A stretch of DNA of 64,000 nt from Phocaeicola_A sp045647865 (GTDB taxonomy: Bacteria; Bacteroidota; Bacteroidia; Bacteroidales; Bacteroidaceae). Made by a program: the position numbers and the translations under genes. Below are positions 33,096 through 40,421 of this stretch, piece by piece. The notes beneath the pieces are model-generated. The model was given only the letters and a program-made list of their open reading frames with translations, was not told where the DNA came from and searched no databases. The stretch spans positions 26,404 to 90,403 of the forward strand of contig JAZRMW010000057.1 in assembly GCA_045647865.1 (NCBI GenBank), in the 5' to 3' direction. Position 1 is the first letter of the stretch. Each line of letters opens with the position of its first letter.

Positions 33096-35423
33096 ATGAA
33101 CAAAGTATGGAAAAAAGTCCTGCTCGGTGCAGGCCTGCTGATGCTGATGTTGCCCATGATGGCTGCCAAGCAGAACAAGGAGGCGCAAGAAGTGCGCAAA
33201 ATCATTGACAAAGTAAATACCTATTGGCAAACGAACAACAAGCCCGAAGTGCGTTCCTTCTGGGACAATGCAGCCTACCACACAGGAAACATGGAGGCTT
33301 ACTTCCTGACAGGAAATGAAAAGTACCGCGCCTACTCCGAGGCTTGGGCCAACCACAACCAATGGAAAGGCGCGAAGAGCAACAACCGCGCCGAATGGGT
33401 TTACAACTACGGCGAAACGGACCGTCACGTACTCTTCGGTGACTGGCAGATCTGTTTCCAGACGTATATCGACCTTTACAACATCATGCCCGAAGATCAT
33501 AAAGTGCGCCGTGCACGCGAGGTCATGGAGTATCAGATGAGTACTCCGAAGAACGACTATTGGTGGTGGAGCGACGGTCTTTACATGGTTATGCCTGTCA
33601 TGACGAAACTCTACAAACTCACGGGTAACCAAAAGTACTTGGACAAACTCTATGAGTACATCTGCTATTCGGACGAAATCATGCTCGACAAGGAGACCGG
33701 TATCTATTATCGCGATGCCAAATATGTATATCCCAAACACAAAAGTGCCAACGGCAAGAAGGATTTCTGGGCACGTGGTGATGGATGGGTGCTGGCCGGA
33801 CTTGCCAAGGTGTTGAAAGACCTGCCTGCTGATTACAAACACCACCAGTTCTTTGTGGACAAATACAAGAAATTGGCCAAATCCATTGCTGAAATCCAAC
33901 AACCTGAAGGATATTGGACACGCAGTATGATGGACCCCGAACATGCTCCAGGACCTGAAACAAGCGGTACAGCCTTCTTCACTTATGGTTTCCTGTGGGG
34001 TATCAACAACGGATACTTGGATGAAGCCACTTATATGCCCGTAGTAAACAAGGCTTGGAACTACTTGAAGAATACAGCTCTGCAGAAGAGTGGAAAAGTT
34101 GGATATGTACAACCCATCGGTGAAAGAGCTATCCCCGGACAGGTGGTAGATGTAAACTCACAAGCCAACTTCGGTGTAGGAGCTTTCCTGTTGGCAGCAT
34201 GTGAATATGTGCGCTACCTTGAAAGCCGCGATTTGCAAGCCAATAACGACCGCGCTTATTGGGTGGACCTTGCCTACAAGATGGCTGCTCCCGTACTGAG
34301 CAACATGGCCGAGGGCAAATTACAAGCCAACATGCAGATTGAGGTAAGTCCCAGTTTCGACAACCGCGACAAGCGCGTGACCTATATGGAAGCTTTCGGC
34401 CGACTGATGGCCGGTGTGGCTCCCTGGCTTTCACTTCCCGATGAAAACACCGAGGAAGGAAAGATGCGTAAACAACTCCGCGAATGGGCATTGAAAAGCT
34501 ATGCACATGCCGTTGACCCCAATAGCCCCGACTATCTGCTTTGGCGCAAAGAAGGACAACCCCTCGTAGATGCAGCCTACATTGCAGAGAGTTTCCTCCG
34601 TGCATACGACCAACTCTGGAAACCTTTGGACGAAACGACCAAGAAACGTTACATCGAGGAGTTTACTTTGCTCCGCCGCGTAGATCCCCCTTATACCAAC
34701 TGGTTGCTCTTCTCAAGCATCATCGAAAGTTTCTTGGCCAAAACAGGCGCTCCGTATGATGCTTATCGCGTAAACTCTGCTTGCCGCAAAATGGAAGAGT
34801 GGTACGTAGGCGACGGATGGTATGCCGATGGCCCTGTGTTTGCCTTCGACTACTACAGCAGCTACGTGTTCCACCCCATGTATCTGGAGACTTTGCAAGC
34901 CATGAAGGATGCCAAGGCTTATACCCGTATCCATTACGGACAATATTACGACCGTGCCCTTGAACGTTGCCAGAAATTCAGCATCGTGCTCGAACGCCTC
35001 ATTTCACCCGAAGGAACTTTCCCCGTATTCGGCCGTTCTATCCCTTACCGCATGGCAGCCATGCAACCTTTGGCATTGATGGCATGGTACCAACGCCTGC
35101 CGGGCGGACTCACCAACGGACAGGTACGTTCAGCCCTTACTGCTACAATGAAAAGCATGTACAACGGCAAGGAAAACTTCAATGAAGGCGGATTCCTTAC
35201 TATCGGATTCTGTGGACGTCAACCAAACGTTGCAGACTGGTACACCAACAACGGAAGCCTCTACATGACATCACTCTCACTCCTTCCCTTAGGATTACCC
35301 GCCACACATCCTTTCTGGACCGATGCTCCAGCTGACTGGACATCTAAAAAGGCATGGAGCGGACAACCTTTCCCGAAAGACCACCAATGGAAGGACCAAA
35401 TCGTAACAAAAGACTTGTTCTGA
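33096..35423 (+). CDS. GH105 unsaturated glucuronyl/galacturonyl hydrolase fused to DUF2264
   Basis: 775 residues. The ATG at 33096 gives a signal peptide (MNKVWKKVLLGAGLLMLMLP); a GTG upstream is less likely. Residues about 25-385 are an (alpha/alpha)6 GH105 domain with WWWSDGLYMVMPVMTKLY and FWARGDGWVLAGLAKVL, where the Asp residues take part in vinyl-ether hydration of unsaturated uronides. Residues about 400-765 are DUF2264 (WLLFSSIIESFLAKTGAPYD, YVGDGWYADGPVFAFDYYS), also an (alpha/alpha) barrel. It probably acts on unsaturated rhamnogalacturonan or other uronide oligosaccharides in the periplasm. The role of the second half is unknown. Confidence 0.87.
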   Translation: MNKVWKKVLLGAGLLMLMLPMMAAKQNKEAQEVRKIIDKVNTYWQTNNKPEVRSFWDNAAYHTGNMEAYFLTGNEKYRAYSEAWANHNQWKGAKSNNRAEWVYNYGETDRHVLFGDWQICFQTYIDLYNIMPEDHKVRRAREVMEYQMSTPKNDYWWWSDGLYMVMPVMTKLYKLTGNQKYLDKLYEYICYSDEIMLDKETGIYYRDAKYVYPKHKSANGKKDFWARGDGWVLAGLAKVLKDLPADYKHHQFFVDKYKKLAKSIAEIQQPEGYWTRSMMDPEHAPGPETSGTAFFTYGFLWGINNGYLDEATYMPVVNKAWNYLKNTALQKSGKVGYVQPIGERAIPGQVVDVNSQANFGVGAFLLAACEYVRYLESRDLQANNDRAYWVDLAYKMAAPVLSNMAEGKLQANMQIEVSPSFDNRDKRVTYMEAFGRLMAGVAPWLSLPDENTEEGKMRKQLREWALKSYAHAVDPNSPDYLLWRKEGQPLVDAAYIAESFLRAYDQLWKPLDETTKKRYIEEFTLLRRVDPPYTNWLLFSSIIESFLAKTGAPYDAYRVNSACRKMEEWYVGDGWYADGPVFAFDYYSSYVFHPMYLETLQAMKDAKAYTRIHYGQYYDRALERCQKFSIVLERLISPEGTFPVFGRSIPYRMAAMQPLALMAWYQRLPGGLTNGQVRSALTATMKSMYNGKENFNEGGFLTIGFCGRQPNVADWYTNNGSLYMTSLSLLPLGLPATHPFWTDAPADWTSKKAWSGQPFPKDHQWKDQIVTKDLF

Positions 35424-35440
35424 TAAATTAGAAAAAAGAT

Positions 35441-35540
35441 TTTTTAGACGCGAATGACGCGGATGACACGGATAAATTATATTCTTTCGAGTATAATACA
35501 CACAAAAGTTCCACGTCATCCGCGTCATCTGTATCATAAG
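35441..35540. repeat. Family A hairpin, copy 3
   Basis: The left arm has TTTTTAGACGCG then ATGACGCGGATGAC (35454-35467), and the right arm GTCATCCGCGTCAT (35515-35528). The core arms match perfectly over 14 bp. It lies 18 bp after the GH105-DUF2264 stop and probably ends or stabilises its transcript. Confidence 0.8.
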
Positions 35541-35608
35541 AAATAAAACCAAACATTCTCTCTCATACTAAAAAACGTAAAAATCGACAGTTTCTCCCAA
35601 GAATATCG

Positions 35609-35616
35609 TACTTTTG
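35609..35616 (+). promoter_or_regulatory. -7 box of rpoD
   Basis: TACTTTTG followed by CA at 35609-35616, 25 bp before the rpoD ATG. Confidence 0.7.
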
Positions 35617-35640
35617 CACTGGATTTTTGTTGTCTATGGC

Positions 35641-36504
35641 ATGAGACAACTGAAAATATCCAAAAGCATTACCAACCGCGAAAGTGCCTCACTGGAAAAA
35701 TACCTTCAGGAAATTGGGCGCGAAGAGATGATTGCGGTAGAGGAAGAAGCTGAACTGGCCACACGCATCCGTAAAGGAGACATTCAAGCGCTCGAACGGC
35801 TGGTAAAAGCTAATCTGCGGTTCGTCGTATCTGTGGCCAAACAATACCAAAACCAAGGGTTAAGTTTACCTGACCTCATCAATGAAGGGAACTTGGGACT
35901 GATAAAAGCCGCTGAGAAATTCGACGAAACACGTGGATTCAAGTTCATCAGTTATGCCGTATGGTGGATACGCCAATCCATCCTGCAGGCATTAGCCGAA
36001 CAATCGCGCATTGTGCGTATCCCTCTCAATCAGGTAGGAAATCTGAATAAGGTAAGCCGCACTTTCTCCAGACTTGAACAGAAGATGGAGCGAAGTCCTT
36101 CGATTGATGAAATGGCCGAAGCACTCAACGTGGATTCTGAACGAATCACCGAAGCCATGAGATTAGGCGGACGGCACGTATCTATTGATGCCCCTTTCTC
36201 CGAAGATGAAGAAAACAGCATGGTGGACATCCTATCGGATAACGAAACACCGAATACGGATGACAATCTCGACCACGAATCCTTGGGTACAGACATCAGA
36301 CGAATGTTGGCACAATTGACAGAACGCGAACGGCGAATCTTGAGTATGTTCTACGGCATTGACGAACCCGAACAACCCTTAGAAGAAATAGGAAACAAAC
36401 TAGGGCTCAGCCGCGAAAGGGTAAGACAAATAAAGGAAAAGACTCTGAAACGCCTACGTCATGACCCACGAAACAAACTTTTAAAACCATTTTTAGGAAC
36501 TTAA
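35641..36504 (+). CDS. rpoD: Primary RNA polymerase sigma factor (Bacteroidetes RpoD type)
   Basis: 287-residue sigma-70 factor, short as usual in Bacteroidetes. Region 1.2 starts near residue 20 (SLEKYLQEIGREEMI), region 2 has LRFVVSVAKQYQNQGLSLPD, FDETRGFKFISYAVWWIRQ and AEQSRIVRIPLNQ near 60-135, region 3 follows, and region 4 (RERRILSMFYGID, LGLSRERVRQIKEKTLKRLR) is near the C-terminus. It recognises the TTTG/TAnnTTTG promoters seen through the window. ATG 35641 is used; the frame opens 27 bases earlier. Confidence 0.95.
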   Translation: MRQLKISKSITNRESASLEKYLQEIGREEMIAVEEEAELATRIRKGDIQALERLVKANLRFVVSVAKQYQNQGLSLPDLINEGNLGLIKAAEKFDETRGFKFISYAVWWIRQSILQALAEQSRIVRIPLNQVGNLNKVSRTFSRLEQKMERSPSIDEMAEALNVDSERITEAMRLGGRHVSIDAPFSEDEENSMVDILSDNETPNTDDNLDHESLGTDIRRMLAQLTERERRILSMFYGIDEPEQPLEEIGNKLGLSRERVRQIKEKTLKRLRHDPRNKLLKPFLGT

Positions 36505-36530
36505 ATTATAAGAATATAATAAAACTGAAG

Positions 36531-36938
36531 ATGAAACATCTATTGATAGCAGCATTGGCTATGTGCATGTGCATTACCACCTATGCAAAGGAAAAAGAAG
36601 AGAATAAGGAAACTGAAAAACAAACAATCTACATGTTTGGTGTAGGAGCTGCATTCGGAGATACAACCGTATGCTTCACTAACATACAGACTATTGAAGG
36701 TGAAGGATTGGTAAACAAAGGATTCTTGAAAGCACGCAACATGTACTCCATGCAATTCAAGAATTATTTGGAAAATGCAGAAAACTTACCCCACCGCACA
36801 TGTGCCATCTATTTTTCAACGAAAAAAAACAAATTGGAAAAGAAATATTCCAAACTGAAAGCACGCTACATGGAGGATAAAGATAAAGCTACACGCACGA
36901 TTGATTCCAGCAAATTCAGTTTTAAACTTCACGAATAA
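36531..36938 (+). CDS. Small secreted protein of unknown function
   Basis: 135 residues with a signal peptide (MKHLLIAALAMCMCITTYAK) and no lipobox. The body is hydrophilic with a Lys/Glu-rich stretch after the signal and many Lys residues near the end (KKNKLEKKYSKLKARY). I recognise no domain. It starts 26 bp after rpoD, perhaps in the same transcript, and ends before a strong terminator. Confidence 0.7.
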   Translation: MKHLLIAALAMCMCITTYAKEKEENKETEKQTIYMFGVGAAFGDTTVCFTNIQTIEGEGLVNKGFLKARNMYSMQFKNYLENAENLPHRTCAIYFSTKKNKLEKKYSKLKARYMEDKDKATRTIDSSKFSFKLHE

Positions 36939-36959
36939 ATTTCGTATATAAAAAAAATC

Positions 36960-37003
36960 AGGAAGTCAAGTCTATTAGTTTGGAATAATAGACTTGACTT
37001 CCT
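36960..37003. terminator. Bidirectional terminator between the small secreted protein and comF
   Basis: AGGAAGTCAAGTCTATTA (36960-36977) and TAATAGACTTGACTTCCT (36986-37003): perfect 18-bp arms with an 8-base loop, between convergent genes. Confidence 0.9.
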
Positions 37004-37011
37004 TGAATTAT

Positions 37012-37749
37012 TCACATGACTCCCATATCTGCAAGTCCCAATACGGCTACACTTATCCGACATTGAGGAATTGATTTATGAAGAACCTCGGCACACGAAG
37101 TTAATGTGGCACCTGTAGTAGTGACATCATCCACTAACAGAAGATGTTTCCCTTCCAAACGGGAAGTATCCACAGGAAGAATTTGAAAAATTTTCTGTAC
37201 GTTTTCCCATCGCTCAGTATCAGAGAGATGCGTCTGCGTAGGATTATCCACTATACGGACAATTATATTGGAATCCACAGGAATTCCCAACACTTCGCTC
37301 ATCCCTTGAGCCAACAAAAGGCTCTGATTGTATCCGCGCTTTTCCTCGCGTCTTTTATGCAAAGGTACAGGTATAAGAATGTCCACATCCGCAAAGAAAT
37401 CACTCTCTGTACCAATATGAGTAGCCATCAACCGTCCCATACCGACACACAAACGTACATCCCCCCTATACTTCATCCGGTGGACAATCTGATGATAAGG
37501 AGATTCGGGTGAATAATAGAAATAACAACCAGCCCGAACAACGGGCACACGACATGAAAAGCGTTGTACCAACCGATTGTCCGAATGAAAGTGCAAATTA
37601 GCATAAGGCATCTCCAATAGACAATCCACACAGATACACTCGTCATCAAACAATCTTCCCCCACAAACAGGACATTTGCGAGGGAAGCATATATTCAACA
37701 CATCATGTAACAATCCTTTCAGATTCATATACCCGAGTATATTACTCAC
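37012..37749 (-). CDS. comF: ComF-family phosphoribosyltransferase-like protein
   Basis: 245 residues. The N-terminal zinc-finger pattern CPVCGGRLFDDECICVDC lies near residues 26-44, and the PRPP-binding loop LLVDDVTTTGATLTSC lies near 205-220. ComF proteins support DNA uptake in naturally competent bacteria; in Bacteroidetes the role is untested. It overlaps the upstream pseudouridine synthase gene by 4 bp. Confidence 0.88.
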   Translation of the reverse strand: MSNILGYMNLKGLLHDVLNICFPRKCPVCGGRLFDDECICVDCLLEMPYANLHFHSDNRLVQRFSCRVPVVRAGCYFYYSPESPYHQIVHRMKYRGDVRLCVGMGRLMATHIGTESDFFADVDILIPVPLHKRREEKRGYNQSLLLAQGMSEVLGIPVDSNIIVRIVDNPTQTHLSDTERWENVQKIFQILPVDTSRLEGKHLLLVDDVTTTGATLTSCAEVLHKSIPQCRISVAVLGLADMGVM

Positions 37750-38687
37750 TCTTCATTAGGAGAGATACGCTGCACCAACTTGCGGAAAGAAATAGGATAA
37801 GACGTCTCGAATTGTAAGGGTTCACCCGTTACCGGATGATAGAAACACAATCGGAAAGCATGAAGTGCCAAACGTCCGATTGGGTCATTCTCGTCACCAT
37901 TTTTTATATCGCCTACAACAGGATGTGATAGTTCTTTCATGTGTGCCCTAATCTGCTCCTTGCGTCCATTACCCAAATCCAACTCCACCAATGAATATCC
38001 ATTCGCTCGCTTGATAGTATTGTAATATGTCACGGCTTTTTCGCCTGTATTATTTACCGCAGCTTGAGCAAAATAGAGTCGGCCATCTACCATCCAAGAA
38101 GAAATTACTCCCCTATCCTTTTCCAACTCACCGTCGAGCACAGCTACATAAGTACGCTCTGCAACGATACGTTCCCAATTATCTTGCAGATTCTGCTTTG
38201 TACGTTCATCTTTAGCAAATATCATCAATCCTGATGCTTCACGATCAAGACGATGCACTCCATAGATACGACGTTGTTTACTCGAACGCTTTACATAATC
38301 ATCCAAAATGGATAAAACGGTACGTTCACGTTTCTTTTCGCTCCCCACGGCGGCGACACCTTCACGTTTATCAACGACAATAAGGTAAGCATCCTCGTAT
38401 ATCAACTTTATTTGTTGACTCTTAAATTCCTTCTGATGGTGATTTTTGCTCATCTGCACCAACATACCAGGACGAAGCTCGAAATTGTATTGCGTAGTAA
38501 TCTTCTTATCCACAAAAATAACACGGTGGGTAAGCAAGGATTTTACCTTATTGCGACTGAAGTTTCCCTTAATCATCAAGAAATCCATCAACTCCATAGG
38601 TTCCTTCACTACAGGAAAGTTAGTGAATTGCTCTGCCCGACGTGCAACAGGACGTCCGGAAGAAGAATTATTGTTTCTATTTCGCAT
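37746..38687 (-). CDS. RluA-family 23S rRNA pseudouridine synthase with S4 domain
   Basis: 313 residues. An S4 RNA-binding domain (MELMDFLMIKGNFSRNKVKS) occupies about 30-90. The catalytic RluA domain has YGVHRLDREASGLMIFAK near residues 145-160 with the catalytic Asp after RL, and the later ELDLGNGRKEQIRAHM. It isomerises uridines in rRNA. The first 25 residues are basic and Asn-rich. Gene order with comF (4-bp overlap) suggests an operon. Confidence 0.88.
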   Translation of the reverse strand: MRNRNNNSSSGRPVARRAEQFTNFPVVKEPMELMDFLMIKGNFSRNKVKSLLTHRVIFVDKKITTQYNFELRPGMLVQMSKNHHQKEFKSQQIKLIYEDAYLIVVDKREGVAAVGSEKKRERTVLSILDDYVKRSSKQRRIYGVHRLDREASGLMIFAKDERTKQNLQDNWERIVAERTYVAVLDGELEKDRGVISSWMVDGRLYFAQAAVNNTGEKAVTYYNTIKRANGYSLVELDLGNGRKEQIRAHMKELSHPVVGDIKNGDENDPIGRLALHAFRLCFYHPVTGEPLQFETSYPISFRKLVQRISPNEE

Positions 38688-38774
38688 ACTTTATTCTTTT
38701 TACTAATTTATTGGATAGATTAGACTTATTTGACCATTTATAAATACGTATAAGGCCAATACTCCAATTTTCAT

Positions 38775-40193
38775 TTATCTTTTCTCCAATAATACGACAT
38801 TTTCTACATGATGCGTATGAGGAAACATATCCACGGGTTGCACCGCCATCACCTTATAATCTTTGTCAAGCAGTTGCAAATCTCGTGCTTGGGTAGCAGG
38901 GTTACAACTTACATATACGATGCGTTCAGGTGCGGCAAAAAGAATTGCATCTATCACATCGTTGTGCATACCAGCACGTGGAGGATCGGTAATGATGACA
39001 TCAGGACGTCCATGTTCTTCAATAAAGTCACGGGTAAGAATATCTTTCATGTCACCGGCATAGAAAAGTGTATTTTCGATTCCATTGATAGCAGAGTTCA
39101 CCTTAGCATCTTCAATGGCTTCGGGCACATACTCGATACCCACAACCTTGCGCGCTTGACGACTAACAAAATTAGCAATGGTTCCCGTGCCTGTATAAAG
39201 GTCATAAACAAGTTCATTACCTGTCAATCCCGCAAATTCGCGCGCAATTTTATAGAGGTTGTATGCTTGTTCACTATTTGTCTGATAGAAGGATTTGGGT
39301 CCAACTTTGAAACGAAGTCCCTCCATTTCTTCGAAAATATGGTCGTTGCCTTTATAGACATGTACATCCAAATCTCCGATAGTATCATTACACTTATTGT
39401 TTATCACATAAAGAAGTGAAGTGATTTCAGGGAAAAGGTCAGCCACATGTTGAAGCAAAGCTTTCATCTGAATCTCTTCTTCTGAAGTAGTAACATTACA
39501 CTGAAGAAGTACCATCAATTCACCGGTTGATGAAGTTCGAATCATCAAGTTTCGAAGCAATCCTTCTTGCGTACGCAAATTAAAGAACGAAAATCCATTT
39601 TCGTAAGCATAATCGCGCATAGCATTACGTATGCGGTTGCTGATATCGTCTTGCAACCAGCACTTCTCAATAGCCAACACTTTGTCAAATGCTCCAGGAA
39701 TATGGAAACCCACGGCATTCATTTGATCATATTTTACCTCTTTAGCAACTTCCTCTTCTGTCAACCAACGCTTGTTACTAAAAGTAAACTCCAACTTATT
39801 GCGATAGAATTGCGTCTTCTCACTTCCCAAAATCGGAGTGATTTCTGGTAATTCTATTTTGCCGATACGTCGAAGATTGGCTTCTACTTGTTTCTGTTTG
39901 TATTTGATTTGTTCCGCATAAGGAAGTACTTGCCACTTGCATCCTCCACAAACGCCATAATGTTGGCAGAAGGGTACCGCACGAAGGGAAGAATATTCAT
40001 GGAAATTCACCGCCACTGCTTCAGCATAGCTATGTTTCTTACGCTTTACCTGTAAATCCACCACATCACCAGGTACCACATAGGGCACAAACACCACTAA
40101 ATCATTCACACGCGCCAAAGCCATACCTTCAGCTGCCACATCTGTTATCGTCACCTTTTCAAGCAAAGGAAGTTGTTTCTTTTTTCGGGCCAT
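38775..40193 (-). CDS. rlmD: 23S rRNA (uracil-C5)-methyltransferase, RlmD family
   Basis: 472 residues: N-terminal TRAM domain (about 10-65), iron-sulfur-type cysteines (CQHYGVCGGCKWQ near 82-94 and CW near 190), then the SAM-binding domain with DLYTGTGTIANF near residue 330, the target loop DPPRAGMHN, and the catalytic Cys in YVSCNPATQ near 425. It methylates uracil in 23S rRNA. Motif positions fit the family. Confidence 0.93.
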   Translation of the reverse strand: MARKKKQLPLLEKVTITDVAAEGMALARVNDLVVFVPYVVPGDVVDLQVKRKKHSYAEAVAVNFHEYSSLRAVPFCQHYGVCGGCKWQVLPYAEQIKYKQKQVEANLRRIGKIELPEITPILGSEKTQFYRNKLEFTFSNKRWLTEEEVAKEVKYDQMNAVGFHIPGAFDKVLAIEKCWLQDDISNRIRNAMRDYAYENGFSFFNLRTQEGLLRNLMIRTSSTGELMVLLQCNVTTSEEEIQMKALLQHVADLFPEITSLLYVINNKCNDTIGDLDVHVYKGNDHIFEEMEGLRFKVGPKSFYQTNSEQAYNLYKIAREFAGLTGNELVYDLYTGTGTIANFVSRQARKVVGIEYVPEAIEDAKVNSAINGIENTLFYAGDMKDILTRDFIEEHGRPDVIITDPPRAGMHNDVIDAILFAAPERIVYVSCNPATQARDLQLLDKDYKVMAVQPVDMFPHTHHVENVVLLEKR

Positions 40194-40218
40194 TCTTAGT
40201 CATAGTAATAAAAACTTT

Positions 40219-40227
40219 GCAAAATTA
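40219..40227 (-). promoter_or_regulatory. -7 box of rlmD
   Basis: On the minus strand TAATTTTGC (complement of 40219-40227), about 25 bp before the start codon. Confidence 0.65.
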
Positions 40228-40330
40228 CGTCATTTTATCCGATAAATTTCTCTTAGACAGGGAAAAATATTCTATCAGGTAGAAAAAAAATAATTTGCAG
40301 GTTAATCTATATAATTTTTCCACTTGAATG

Positions 40331-40362
40331 TTTGGGAGTTTCACCTTTTTCATGTATTTTTG
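40331..40362 (+). promoter_or_regulatory. Promoter of ppdK
   Basis: TTTG (40331-40334) and TATTTTTG (40355-40362), with a 20-bp spacer, followed by CA. The leader is about 50 bp and AT-rich. Confidence 0.8.
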
Positions 40363-40421
40363 CAGAATGATTAATATTAAGAACTTACATTATTAATTTT
40401 TTAATAACTTTAAAAAACAGT

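Noticed and set aside
33087..34112. 341-codon minus-strand frame
   Set aside because: It is the antisense of the GH105-DUF2264 gene, with no start context or domain.
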